Below, piece by piece: positions 18,678 to 26,929 of a stretch of 64,000 bases of DNA (its first letter is position 1; the number at the start of each line of letters is the position of its first letter). The stretch is taken from NCBI GenBank assembly GCA_035533475.1, contig DATLTS010000048.1, positions 116,308-180,307 of the forward strand, given 5' to 3'. The position numbers and the translations under genes are program-made. This DNA is from Mycobacteriales bacterium. Its GTDB lineage: Bacteria; Actinomycetota; Actinomycetes; DATLTS01. The notes under the pieces are model-generated. The model had not been told where the DNA came from, made no database searches, and saw only the letters and a program-made list of their open reading frames with translations.

Positions 18678-19568
18678 CTACAGCTCCTCGGCAAAGTCGC
18701 CTTGGAGGCGGTGGAACACCCGGATCCCGAACAGCAGCAGCGCGATCGAAATCAGCAGGCAGAGCCCGCACTGCTCGAGGTACCACAGGTAACCGGGGGC
18801 GGCGAGGGTCATCGTGCGGGTCAGCGGCGCCCCGCCGCGCGCGATCTGGGTCGCTGACCCGGTGTTGGCGTAGATCGCCCGTTGGAAGGTCGCGACCACG
18901 GTGGCCATCGGATCCAGGAAGAATGCCCGGAACAGCAGCGACTTGTGATGAACGGCCCTGGCTACCTGGCCGGCCTGGTAGACGATCGGCGTCAGCCAGA
19001 ACCAGGCCAGCATCGCCACTTCGAGGATGTGCTGAACGTCGCGGTAGCGGACGTTGAGCGCGGATACGAGCAGGCTCAGTGCGATCGCGAACGTGATGAG
19101 CACGGCGAACGCCGGGAGGACCAGGACGAGCTGCGGCCCCAGGAACTTGGTGTATCCGGCGATCAGCAGGGCGACCACGAACACGGTCATTTGCAGGACG
19201 TAGTGGACGAACGCGAAGCCGACCGAGGACAGCGGGAGCACCGGAAGCGAGAACCGGACCTTCTTGACCAGGTTGGCGTTCCCGCTCACCGAACCCACGG
19301 CGGTCATCACGGCACCGTTGAAGAAGTTCCAGGCCAGCAGTCCGGACATCAGGTAGACGACGAAGTCGGTGATCCCGCTACCGAGCGCGATGACGAAGAC
19401 GAAGTAGTACACCCCCATGATCACAAGCGGATTCAGCATCGACCAGGCGAAGCCGAGGGTCGAGTCCTTGTACTTGATCTTCAAGTCCTTGCGGACCAGG
19501 CCGACAAGCAGCTCCCAGCGCAGCCGGCTCTGTGCCGACGCGCGAAGCTGCGCGGTGGTCGAGGCCAC
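18678..19568 (-). CDS. wzm: Polysaccharide ABC exporter, permease (Wzm)
   Basis: About 296 residues with six hydrophobic helices (ABC-2 membrane type). LLVGLVRKDLKIKYKDSTLGFAWS is the family's amphipathic N-terminal segment; LNVRYRDVQH is the conserved loop; WFWLTPIVY follows. It pairs with the Wzt ATPase directly downstream and would export an undecaprenyl- or decaprenyl-linked glycan. GTG at 19568 has GGAAGG eight bases upstream. A TAGACT box on the minus strand at 19612-19607 would start the five-gene operon wzm-wzt-GT2-GT4-GT4 about 30 bases ahead of the coding region. Confidence 0.93.
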   Translation of the reverse strand: MASTTAQLRASAQSRLRWELLVGLVRKDLKIKYKDSTLGFAWSMLNPLVIMGVYYFVFVIALGSGITDFVVYLMSGLLAWNFFNGAVMTAVGSVSGNANLVKKVRFSLPVLPLSSVGFAFVHYVLQMTVFVVALLIAGYTKFLGPQLVLVLPAFAVLITFAIALSLLVSALNVRYRDVQHILEVAMLAWFWLTPIVYQAGQVARAVHHKSLLFRAFFLDPMATVVATFQRAIYANTGSATQIARGGAPLTRTMTLAAPGYLWYLEQCGLCLLISIALLLFGIRVFHRLQGDFAEEL

Positions 19569-19606
19569 GTCGACTGCCTTCCACACTGGTCTGAGGGGTT
19601 GATCCA

Positions 19607-19612
19607 AGTCTA
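19607..19612 (-). promoter_or_regulatory. Putative -10 box (TAGACT) of the wzm operon
   Basis: Minus-strand TAGACT lies about 39 bases before the wzm GTG, within the 93-base divergent gap. It is the only TANNNT that leaves room for the GGAAGG ribosome site. Confidence 0.35.
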
Positions 19613-19649
19613 CTGGCGCGCCCGCCCTTCCCCGTCCCGCGCCGGGTCC

Positions 19650-19655
19650 TATCCT
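19650..19655 (+). promoter_or_regulatory. Putative leaderless -10 box for the second GT-C gene
   Basis: TATCCT is followed by six bases and GTG at 19662, the same arrangement as upstream of the GtrA-like gene. Confidence 0.5.
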
Positions 19656-19661
19656 CCGGGG

Positions 19662-21749
19662 GTGACCGCTGTTTCCGGGACCGGGACCGGGACCGCGCCG
19701 GCACCGAGGCCCGAGCCGGCCCGCCCGCCGGCGGGAGACCGGGCAGCCGGCACCGAACTCGAGCTGACCCTCGCCGAGGTGGTCGTCGTCGGCTTGACCA
19801 TTGCGGTGGCCGTGTTCGCCTGGATGTCGCTGCTGCTGCTCGACAACCACGTGGGGCGGCTCGGCTGGGTGTCGCTCACGACGGTCGGCGCGCTCGGCCT
19901 GCTCTTCGCCATCGCCGCGCTGGGCGGGCGCCGGCCGCGGATCCGGCTGGACGCCGGTGGCCTCGTCGTCGTCGCCTTCGTCGGGCTGGTCGCCGGCGTG
20001 TTCTTCTTCCCGGGATTCGACTACGGGGCCACCGACAAGGATCCCGGCGCCTACGTGGCGATCGGCGCGGCCTTCGCCCACCACGCCTCGTACTCGTTCC
20101 CCGACACGTTGGCTCGGCACGTGCCGGGACTCGTCGTGCAGACGATCGGTACCCGCTTCCCAGCGATCTTCATCCAACCGCACAACCTCGTGGTGCCGCA
20201 GTTCTACCACCTGTGGCCGGCGCTGCTCGCGATGGCGAACGACGTCCACGGGCTGGGCCTCGAGGTGCAGGTGGCGCCGTTCATCGGCGTCCTCGCCGCG
20301 TGCACCTTCGTCCTGCTGCTCCGTCGGGCCGTGCCCGGGCGGGCTTCGCTGCCGACCGCGGCGGTCGGCGGGCTGCTGCTAGCCACCAACATGCTCGAGG
20401 TCTGGCAGGCGAAGTACCCGACCACCGAGATCCTCGCCCAACTGATTTTCTTGTCCCTGCTGCTCTGCCTGGTCGTGTCGGTGCGCACCGGGTGGCGACC
20501 GGCGGCCGGGCTGGCCGGGATGCTGCTGGGCATCGGGTGGCTCGAACGCGCCGACATGCTGCTCCCGGTGGCCGTCGCGGTCGGCGTGGGGGCCGCGCTG
20601 GTGGCGCTGCGTCGGTGGGACTCGCGCTGCTGGTGGTTCGCGGCCGGCCTCGGGGTCACCCTGCCGCACGCGCTGTGGCAGGCCTATGCCGGCGCCCGGG
20701 CGTACACCTTGGGCAACGGCGTCCCGCATCTGAGCGTCGTTGTCGCCGGAACGGTCGCGGCCTTCGCGCTGGCCCTCCTGGTTCGGGCCTTTCGCCGGGC
20801 ATCCGAGCGGTTGCCGGTGGTGCTCGGCCGGCGGAGCTGGCAGTTCGGGCTCGGCTTCGCCCTGTGTGCCGTGGCCCTGGTCCTGCTGGTCGTCGGCTTC
20901 TTGCGTCCGGCGCTGTTCGGGGCCAACTACGGCTACTACGGGACCCGGCTGGTCCGGACCTACAACGAGCAGAACCTGCACCGCCTGTCCTGGTTCCTCA
21001 CCCTGCCGGGGTTCGCGGTCGCCGGGCTCGGTCTCGCCCTGGTGGCCCTGCGTCCCTGGCGGGCCAGTCTCTGGCTGCCGATCGTGCCGTTCCTGCTGAT
21101 CGCCCCGATCTACGTCTACGACTCCCGCAACTCCTCCCGGCTGATGTGGTGGGGGCGCCGCTACATCCCCGAGGTCGTGCCCGGGCTGATCCTGCTGATC
21201 GCGGTCGCCCTCGGCGCGGCGCTCGTCTGGCGCGGCCGCCGCGGCCGCTTGCTCGCGATCCCGGCCCTGGCGGTGATCGGCTTCCTGCTCGTGACCTACG
21301 TCGACCAGTCCCGGCCGCTGCGCCACCACAACGAGTTCGCCGGGTCGTTCCAGGTCAGCGCGGAGATCGCCGCCACGGCGGGCACCCGGACCGGGGTCTA
21401 CCTCTTCGAGTTCCCCGCGGCCTTCCGCGGCTGCTGCGCCACTCCCGAATACCTGTTCGGCGGTGCGGTCTGGCTGGAGCGCAATCAGTACGCGGCGCTG
21501 CTGCCCACCGACCCGGCCGCGGACGGTGCGGCGGTCCGCCGGGTCGTGTCCGGCATGCCGTCCAACCCGGTGTTCGTGGTCTGGTCGGGCACCAGCGAAC
21601 CCAGCCAGATCAACGGTGTCTCGCTCGTGCGTGTCCGGCACATCACCGCTGAACTGCCGATGTGGGAAGAGTCCTACATCCACCGGCCGAGCCGACCGCG
21701 GACGCCCGTCCTGATCGACTTCACCGTCTGGCATGTCGTCGGGACCTGA
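19662..21749 (+). CDS. GT-C-like polytopic membrane protein
   Basis: About 695 residues. A Gly/Thr/Pro-rich cytoplasmic N-terminus (about 40 residues) precedes roughly 12 membrane helices up to residue 540 and a C-terminal soluble part. KDPGAYVAIGAAF follows the third helix, at the expected GT-C catalytic loop, and parallels RDPGTY in the protein at 9655. FQPHNLVVPQFYHLWPALL resembles the acceptor loop of polyprenol-phosphate sugar transferases. GTG at 19662 has a TATCCT box six bases away. It probably adds a sugar on the outer membrane face; donor and acceptor are unknown. Confidence 0.75.
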   Translation: MTAVSGTGTGTAPAPRPEPARPPAGDRAAGTELELTLAEVVVVGLTIAVAVFAWMSLLLLDNHVGRLGWVSLTTVGALGLLFAIAALGGRRPRIRLDAGGLVVVAFVGLVAGVFFFPGFDYGATDKDPGAYVAIGAAFAHHASYSFPDTLARHVPGLVVQTIGTRFPAIFIQPHNLVVPQFYHLWPALLAMANDVHGLGLEVQVAPFIGVLAACTFVLLLRRAVPGRASLPTAAVGGLLLATNMLEVWQAKYPTTEILAQLIFLSLLLCLVVSVRTGWRPAAGLAGMLLGIGWLERADMLLPVAVAVGVGAALVALRRWDSRCWWFAAGLGVTLPHALWQAYAGARAYTLGNGVPHLSVVVAGTVAAFALALLVRAFRRASERLPVVLGRRSWQFGLGFALCAVALVLLVVGFLRPALFGANYGYYGTRLVRTYNEQNLHRLSWFLTLPGFAVAGLGLALVALRPWRASLWLPIVPFLLIAPIYVYDSRNSSRLMWWGRRYIPEVVPGLILLIAVALGAALVWRGRRGRLLAIPALAVIGFLLVTYVDQSRPLRHHNEFAGSFQVSAEIAATAGTRTGVYLFEFPAAFRGCCATPEYLFGGAVWLERNQYAALLPTDPAADGAAVRRVVSGMPSNPVFVVWSGTSEPSQINGVSLVRVRHITAELPMWEESYIHRPSRPRTPVLIDFTVWHVVGT

Positions 21750-21775
21750 CCGAGCCCGGTTAGGCGGCTGGGTGC

Positions 21776-21844
21776 CGAGTGTGCAATTTCCGACACGGGC
21801 CCACGCTTGGACGCCGGCAAGAGGCGTCGGAAATTGCACACTCG
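21776..21844. repeat. Dispersed inverted-repeat element, copy B
   Basis: A perfect 19-base inverted repeat: CGAGTGTGCAATTTCCGAC at 21776-21794 and its exact complement at 21826-21844, with a 31-base loop. It lies in the 149-base gap after the GT-C gene. No T-run follows, so it is not a standard terminator. Its ends resemble copies A and D. Confidence 0.8.
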
Positions 21845-21883
21845 CGGCTGGTCACGCCGTATCGAGGGGTTCCTGGCGGGGGT

Positions 21884-21889
21884 TAGGCT
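21884..21889 (+). promoter_or_regulatory. Putative -10 box (TAGGCT) for the GT2 gene at 21899
   Basis: TAGGCT ends nine bases before the ATG at 21899, giving at most a few bases of leader. Confidence 0.35.
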
Positions 21890-21898
21890 TCGGCGTCG

Positions 21899-22894
21899 AT
21901 GTCGCCCGCCCGAGGAGTTCGCGTACCGGTGAGTGTTCCCGAGCCGATGGACCCTGACTCGACCCGGGCTTTCAACCGCGCGGGCTGGGACGCGGAATCG
22001 GCGGACGGGCGGATCGACGCGACCATCGTGCTGCCCTGCTACAACGAGGAATTGCACGTCGTCGCCGAGCTCGAGCGGATCACCGCGGCCATGGACGCCA
22101 GCGGCTACCGCTACGAGTTGCTCGCGATCGACGACGCCTCGACCGACTCGACGGCGGCGCTGCTCGAGACGGCCGCCGCGAGCCATCCCCGGCTGCACGT
22201 GCGGCGCTTCCACCGCAACGGTGGCTCCGGCACCGCCCGGCGGATCGGTACCGCCGAGGCCCGTGGCGACATCGTCGTCTGGACCGATGCGGACATGACC
22301 TATCCGAACGAGCGGATCCCGGAGTTCATCCGCTACCTCGAGGACAACCCCGAGGTCGATCAGGTGGTCGGTGCCCGCAAGAGCGAGGAGGGCACCTACA
22401 AGCTGCTCCGGGTGCCGGCGAAGTGGGCGGTCCGCAAGCTCGCCGAGTTCCTGTCCGACACCCGGATCCCCGACCTGAACTCGGGGCTGCGCGCCTTCCG
22501 TCGGGAAGTGTCGCTGCCCTACCTGCGGCTCTTGCCGCCCGGCTTCTCCTGTGTCACGACGATCACGTTGGCTTTCCTGTCCAACCAGCACGACGTCCAC
22601 TACGTGCCGATCGACTATGCCAAGCGGTCGGGGACGTCGAAGTTCCATTTCGTCCGGGACGCCTACCGCTACATCCTCCAGGTCCTGCGGATGATCATGT
22701 ATTTCAATCCGCTAAAGGTGCTCATGCCGCTGGCGCTTTGGCTGCTCGGCATCGGGGTGGTCAAGGTGGTCTACGACCTGATCGCCCACCCGGTGCGAAT
22801 CGCGATCAACACGCTCCTGCTCCTGATGACCGGGTTCATCCTCGCGGCCATCGCGCTGCTCGCCGACCTGATCGTGCGCTCCCGGTCGGAATGA
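21899..22894 (+). CDS. Polyprenol-phosphate sugar transferase, GT2 (DPM/GtrB-like)
   Basis: 331 residues. The GT-A domain has TIVLPCYNEE, AIDDASTDST and the metal motif TDADMTYP, then LNSGLRAFRR, as in dolichol-phosphate mannose synthase-like enzymes. YAKRSGTSKFH is the conserved later motif. Two membrane helices occupy about residues 270-325. Such enzymes load a sugar onto a polyprenyl phosphate for GT-C enzymes, two of which are encoded nearby, and often work with a GtrA-type protein. A second ATG (residue 17) is possible. Confidence 0.87.
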   Translation: MSPARGVRVPVSVPEPMDPDSTRAFNRAGWDAESADGRIDATIVLPCYNEELHVVAELERITAAMDASGYRYELLAIDDASTDSTAALLETAAASHPRLHVRRFHRNGGSGTARRIGTAEARGDIVVWTDADMTYPNERIPEFIRYLEDNPEVDQVVGARKSEEGTYKLLRVPAKWAVRKLAEFLSDTRIPDLNSGLRAFRREVSLPYLRLLPPGFSCVTTITLAFLSNQHDVHYVPIDYAKRSGTSKFHFVRDAYRYILQVLRMIMYFNPLKVLMPLALWLLGIGVVKVVYDLIAHPVRIAINTLLLLMTGFILAAIALLADLIVRSRSE

Positions 22895-22906
22895 CGTCCG
22901 GACACC

Positions 22907-24004
22907 GTGCGCCTCGCGATCGTCGGGCCGACCTTCCCGTATAAGGGCGGCGCCGCCCGCCACGTCACCGAGCTGGCCCACCGGCTGACGGCGGCCGGGC
23001 ACCAGGTCTGCATCGAGTCCTGGCGGGCCCAGTACCCGAGACGGCTCTACCCCGGCCGGCAGACCGTCGATGTGCCGGAGTTCCCGACGTTCCCCGCGAG
23101 CCGCCGCGACCTGGCCTGGTACCGGCCGGACGGCTGGTGGCGAGTCGGTCGGCGGCTGGCCGGCTCGGTCGATGCGGTCGTCCTTGCCGTCTACTCCCCG
23201 GTGCAGGTGCCGCCCTATCTCGGGCTCCTGGCCGGACTGGGCCGGGGCGTGCCGGTGGTCGCCCTCGTCAACAACGTGCTCCCGCACGAGCGCCGGCCGG
23301 TCGACGTGGCCCTGGTGCGGTGGCTGCTCGGCCGGGTGACGTCGGTGTTCGTGCACTCCGCCGAGCAGGCCGCCCTGGCCCGGACCCTGACCCGCCGCCC
23401 GGTCCGTTGGGCGCCGCTGGCCCCGCACCTACCCGTCCCGGCCCAGCCCCTGCCGATCCCCGACGAGCCGTTCCGCCGGCTGCTGTTCTTCGGTCTGGTC
23501 CGCCCCTACAAGGGCCTCGATGTCCTGCTCCGCGCGCTCGCGGCGGGGCCGCCCGACGTCCGGCTCCGGGTGGCCGGGGAGTTCTGGGGCGGAACGGCCG
23601 AAACCGAGGCGCTGGTCGTCGAACTCGGGCTTGGCGCCAGGGTGGACCTGTACCCGGGCTACGTCCCGTCCGAGGACCTGCCGACCCGGTTCGCGGAGGT
23701 CGACGCGTTGGTCCTCCCCTACCGCGCGGCGACCGCCTCGCAGAACGCCTGGATCGCCCACCAGTTCGGTGTTCCGGTGATCGCGACACGCGCCGGCGCG
23801 CTCGCCGATCCGGTCCGGGACGGCGTGGACGGGCTGGTCTGCGCTGCGGATGACGTGGCCGACCTCACCCGGGCGATCACCCTGTTCTACACCGACGGTG
23901 AGGCGCTCCGGCTGCGCTCCGCGGTCCGCCCGGTCGATCCAGAGCCGATCTGGCAGCGCTACCTAGCCACCCTGCTCGACGGCGCCGAACCCCCCGGCCG
24001 TTAG
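22907..24004 (+). CDS. GT4-type glycosyltransferase
   Basis: 365 residues. LAIVGPTFPYKGGAARHVTELAHRL is the first strand and glycine loop; RLLFFGLVRPYKGLDVLL and VLPYRAATASQNAWIAHQFGVPVI cover the donor side. The catalytic E-x7-E pattern seen in classic GT4 is weak, so it may be a divergent member. It starts with GTG 12 bases after the GT2 gene and probably shares its transcript. Its stop overlaps the convergent methyltransferase stop by four bases. Confidence 0.85.
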   Translation: MRLAIVGPTFPYKGGAARHVTELAHRLTAAGHQVCIESWRAQYPRRLYPGRQTVDVPEFPTFPASRRDLAWYRPDGWWRVGRRLAGSVDAVVLAVYSPVQVPPYLGLLAGLGRGVPVVALVNNVLPHERRPVDVALVRWLLGRVTSVFVHSAEQAALARTLTRRPVRWAPLAPHLPVPAQPLPIPDEPFRRLLFFGLVRPYKGLDVLLRALAAGPPDVRLRVAGEFWGGTAETEALVVELGLGARVDLYPGYVPSEDLPTRFAEVDALVLPYRAATASQNAWIAHQFGVPVIATRAGALADPVRDGVDGLVCAADDVADLTRAITLFYTDGEALRLRSAVRPVDPEPIWQRYLATLLDGAEPPGR

Positions 24005-24696
24005 AGGTACTCGAACAGCCAGTGCACGCCCCCCCGGGCGTAGCCGAGCGGTCGAACCGATCGCCCGGTCCGTCGCAGCGACTCGAAAAGGGCGCGCATC
24101 TCGTGATCCCGGTCGGGGAGCTCGTCGAAGTAGACCAGCGTGCCCGGGGCGAGGTGCGGCTCGAGCCAGCCCAGCACGGTCGCGGCGCTGGAGTACAGAT
24201 CACAGTCGATGTTGACGACCAGCTGGTCGTGCTCGGGCGGGACGAATCCGGGCAGCGTCTCGTCGAACCAGCCGGCCACGAAGGAGACTCGGGGATCGTC
24301 GATCCGTGGCGGCCCGCCGGTGCGGAAGTGACCGTGCGGCGTCCCCGGCCGCCAGTCCTCCGGCAACCCCTCGAAGCTGTCGAAACCGACGAATCGCGCG
24401 TCCGGGGCGGAGAGGTGTTCGGCCCACCAGCGGATCGAGCGGCCCTCGAACACGCCGAACTCCAGGTAGAGCGGGTGCGTACCGTGCACCCGGGACAGGG
24501 CGGCATCGAACAGGTCGAAGTCGCGGGGGACCGCCGTCGGCGACACCGTCGGTTGGCCGGCCAGCCACGCGCCGAGCTCCAGGTAGCTGAGCACCGAGCG
24601 CAGGTTGGCCAGGTGCCGGCTGCCCAGGTGGCGACCGGTCCGCATCAGGCCGGTGCGGAGCAGCGTCATGGGCGTGCGGCTGCCCCGGACACCCAT
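24001..24696 (-). CDS. TylF/macrocin-O-methyltransferase-like sugar methyltransferase
   Basis: About 231 residues. YLEFGVFEGRSI is the SAM-binding motif, FVGFDSFEGLPEDW is the family hallmark, and NIDCDLYSSAA gives the metal-binding aspartates. The TylF family methylates sugar hydroxyls in a Mg-dependent way. The ATG at 24696 follows an AGGA site on the minus strand; GTG at 24711 is an alternative start. It is divergent from the heptose operon. A methyl cap on the terminal sugar would be a plausible signal for the Wzt C-terminal domain; this is inference. Confidence 0.86.
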   Translation of the reverse strand: MGVRGSRTPMTLLRTGLMRTGRHLGSRHLANLRSVLSYLELGAWLAGQPTVSPTAVPRDFDLFDAALSRVHGTHPLYLEFGVFEGRSIRWWAEHLSAPDARFVGFDSFEGLPEDWRPGTPHGHFRTGGPPRIDDPRVSFVAGWFDETLPGFVPPEHDQLVVNIDCDLYSSAATVLGWLEPHLAPGTLVYFDELPDRDHEMRALFESLRRTGRSVRPLGYARGGVHWLFEYL

Positions 24697-24762
24697 GCTC
24701 TCGGTCCTCACGATCGACGGTCCCCCCGCACCGCGAGGAGCATAGGACCGGGGCCCGGGAGG

Positions 24763-24768
24763 TAACCT
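24763..24768 (+). promoter_or_regulatory. Putative -10 box (TAACCT) of the heptose operon
   Basis: TAACCT lies 45 bases before the hddA GTG. The leader would contain the strong GGGAGGAGG ribosome site at about 24800-24808. Confidence 0.35.
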
Positions 24769-24813
24769 GCCGGGCGGCTGCCGCAGGCAGACCGGGGCTG
24801 GGAGGAGGCTCGT

Positions 24814-25821
24814 GTGGTCGTCCGGGCCAAGGCCCCGCTTCGGCTGTCCTTCGCCGGTGGCGGCACCGACGTCGCGCCGTTTCCGCAGACCGAGGGCGGG
24901 GTCGTCCTGTCCGCGACCATCGACCGCTACGCCTACGGCTCGCTCGCTCCGCGCGACGACGGGCTGATCCAGATCGAGTCGGTGGATTTCGGGATGTCCC
25001 TCGAGATCCCGGTGTCCGACCAGATGGAACTTGACGGCAAGCTCGACCTCGTCAAGGCCGCCATCCGCCGGCTGGGCAGCGACGAACTTGCCGGGTACGA
25101 CCTGGTGCTGCGTTCCAACGCGCCGCCGGGATCCGGGCTCGGCTCGTCCTCGACCATGATGGTGGCCCTCGTCGGGCTGCTCCGCGAGCACTACCGGCTC
25201 CAGCTCGACGAGTACGAGGTCGCCCAACTGGCCTACGTCATCGAACGCGAGGACCTGGGCATCCAGGGCGGCTACCAGGATCACTACGCGGCAACCTTCG
25301 GGGGCTTCAACTTCATCGAGTTCGGCGAGCGTGTCATCGTGAACCCGTTGCGGGTCCGCCGCGACATCATCAACGAGCTGGAGCTCAACCTGCTGCTCTG
25401 CTACACCGGCGTCACCCGGGAGTCGGCGAACATCATCGCCGACCAGACCGAGCGGCTGGCCGGGGGCGAATCGCAGACTCTGGACGGACTGCGCTCGCAG
25501 AAGCAGCTCGCGCTCACCATGAAAAGCGCGTTGCTCCGCGGGGAGTTGAACGAGTTCGGCGAGTTGCTCGGTGAGGCCTGGCAGCAGAAGAAGAAGATGT
25601 CCCCGATGATCTCGACCGCACACATCGAAGAGGTGTACGAGGTCGCGATGCGCAACGGCGCCCGGGGCGGGAAGGTAACCGGCGCCGGCGGCGGCGGCTA
25701 CATCCTCTTCTACTGCGACTTCGCCCGCAAGCATCGGTTGGCGGAGGCACTCACCGACATCGGTGGCATGGTGACCGACTTCGCTTTCGACCTGAGGGGT
25801 CTCACCACATGGCGGCAGTGA
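24814..25821 (+). CDS. hddA: D-glycero-D-manno-heptose 7-phosphate kinase (GHMP family)
   Basis: 335 residues. LRLSFAGGGTDV near the N-terminus, PPGSGLGSSST (the GHMP ATP loop, about residues 107-117) and GAGGGGYILF (motif 3) are all intact. HddA phosphorylates heptose 7-phosphate at C1 to the alpha-1,7-bisphosphate, in the route to GDP-heptose. The close relative fucose kinase is the alternative, but the two following genes encode the steps before and after HddA, which settles the call. It is the first gene of a coupled operon and overlaps gmhA by 13 bases. Confidence 0.88.
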   Translation: MVVRAKAPLRLSFAGGGTDVAPFPQTEGGVVLSATIDRYAYGSLAPRDDGLIQIESVDFGMSLEIPVSDQMELDGKLDLVKAAIRRLGSDELAGYDLVLRSNAPPGSGLGSSSTMMVALVGLLREHYRLQLDEYEVAQLAYVIEREDLGIQGGYQDHYAATFGGFNFIEFGERVIVNPLRVRRDIINELELNLLLCYTGVTRESANIIADQTERLAGGESQTLDGLRSQKQLALTMKSALLRGELNEFGELLGEAWQQKKKMSPMISTAHIEEVYEVAMRNGARGGKVTGAGGGGYILFYCDFARKHRLAEALTDIGGMVTDFAFDLRGLTTWRQ

Positions 25822-26393
25822 GCGGGCCCGACCTGGTCCGCCGGCGGCTCACGGAGGCGGCCGACGTGACCTCCGCCATGCTCGCCGGCGGGCTCGGCGA
25901 GCAGACCGCCGACGCGGCCTCCCGTATCGTGGCCGCGCTGCGGGCCGGCGGAAAGGTGATCTTCTTCGGTAACGGCGGCTCGTCGATGGACGCCGGCCAC
26001 CTGGCTGCCGAGCTGCTCGGCCGTTTCTACCGGGACCGGCCGGCGTTGCCGGCGCTTAGCCTGCCCGACGCGACCGCCGCGATGACCGCGATCGGCAACG
26101 ACTACTCGTACGCGGACGTGTTCGCCCGGCAGCTCCGTGGCCTGGGCCGGGCCGGCGACGTGGCCGTGGGGCTGACGACGAGCGGCAACTCGGAGAACGT
26201 CGTCCGGGCGCTCACGGCGGCCCGCGAGCTCGGCATGCTCGCCATCGCGCTCACCGGCGCCGGAGGGGGTCGGGTGCGTGCCGCCGCGGACATATGTCTC
26301 GAGGTGCCGACCAGCGACACCCCGCGGGTGCAGGAGGCCTGCATGCATCTGGGGCACTCGATTTGCGAGATCGTCGAAGCGGAACTGTTCTGA
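25809..26393 (+). CDS. gmhA: Sedoheptulose 7-phosphate isomerase
   Basis: A 194-residue SIS-domain enzyme that turns sedoheptulose 7-phosphate into D-glycero-D-manno-heptose 7-phosphate. FFGNGGSSMDAGHLAAELLGRF is the GmhA phosphate-binding and active-site region, GLTTSGNSENV is the second SIS loop, and ACMHLGHSICEIVE carries the late catalytic His. Its start lies within the end of hddA. M. tuberculosis keeps a similar trio (gmhA, gmhB, hddA), so the pathway exists in actinobacteria. Confidence 0.93.
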   Translation: MAAVSGPDLVRRRLTEAADVTSAMLAGGLGEQTADAASRIVAALRAGGKVIFFGNGGSSMDAGHLAAELLGRFYRDRPALPALSLPDATAAMTAIGNDYSYADVFARQLRGLGRAGDVAVGLTTSGNSENVVRALTAARELGMLAIALTGAGGGRVRAAADICLEVPTSDTPRVQEACMHLGHSICEIVEAELF

Positions 26394-26929
26394 TCACGGA
26401 ACCGCCCGAATTCACCACGGTGTTCCTCGACCGGGACGGAACGCTGAACGTCAAGGCTGCGGAGGGCGAATACATAACCGGCCCGGCGCAGTTGGTGACG
26501 TTGCCCGGCGCGATGGCTGCCGTTCGTCGGCTTAACGAGGCCGGTCGTCTCGTCATCCTCGTCAGTAACCAACGCGGGGTAGCGAGGGGACGGATGACCC
26601 TGGCCGACCTCGACGCGGTGCATGACCGGCTGGCCGAGCTCCTAGCCGCCGAGCACGCCCGCTTGGATGCGGTGTACGTCTGCCCGCACGATCTCGACGA
26701 ATGCGACTGCCGCAAGCCGGCGCCAGGCATGTTGCTTCGGGCGGCCCGTGAGCATCCGGGGATCGATCTCGGCCGGGCGGTCATCGTGGGAGATGCCGAG
26801 AGCGACGTGGCCGCGGGGGCCGCGGCCGGGACCGCGACGATCCGGTTGGCATCCGGCCCGGTCGACACCCGTGCCGACCGGGTGATGCCCGACCTCGATG
26901 CCGCGGTGACCTGGATCCTGGGTTCATGA
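26390..26929 (+). CDS. gmhB: D-glycero-D-manno-heptose 1,7-bisphosphate 7-phosphatase
   Basis: A HAD-superfamily phosphatase of about 179 residues. FLDRDGTLN is motif I with the nucleophile aspartate, LVSNQRG is motif II, CPHDLDECDCRKP is the zinc loop typical of GmhB (Cys, His, Cys, Cys), and GDAESDVAAG is motif IV. It removes the 7-phosphate to leave heptose 1-phosphate. The start is uncertain: CTG at 26390 overlaps the gmhA stop as CTGA, whereas the first GTG (26420) would begin directly at the first strand and shorten the protein by ten residues. The end overlaps the next gene (ATGA). Confidence 0.87.
   Translation: MITEPPEFTTVFLDRDGTLNVKAAEGEYITGPAQLVTLPGAMAAVRRLNEAGRLVILVSNQRGVARGRMTLADLDAVHDRLAELLAAEHARLDAVYVCPHDLDECDCRKPAPGMLLRAAREHPGIDLGRAVIVGDAESDVAAGAAAGTATIRLASGPVDTRADRVMPDLDAAVTWILGS

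Noticed and set aside
24600-24815. Remnant mobile element between the TylF-like gene and hddA
   Set aside because: The gap is short and contains only divergent promoter sequence; no inverted ends, direct repeats or transposase fragments are seen.
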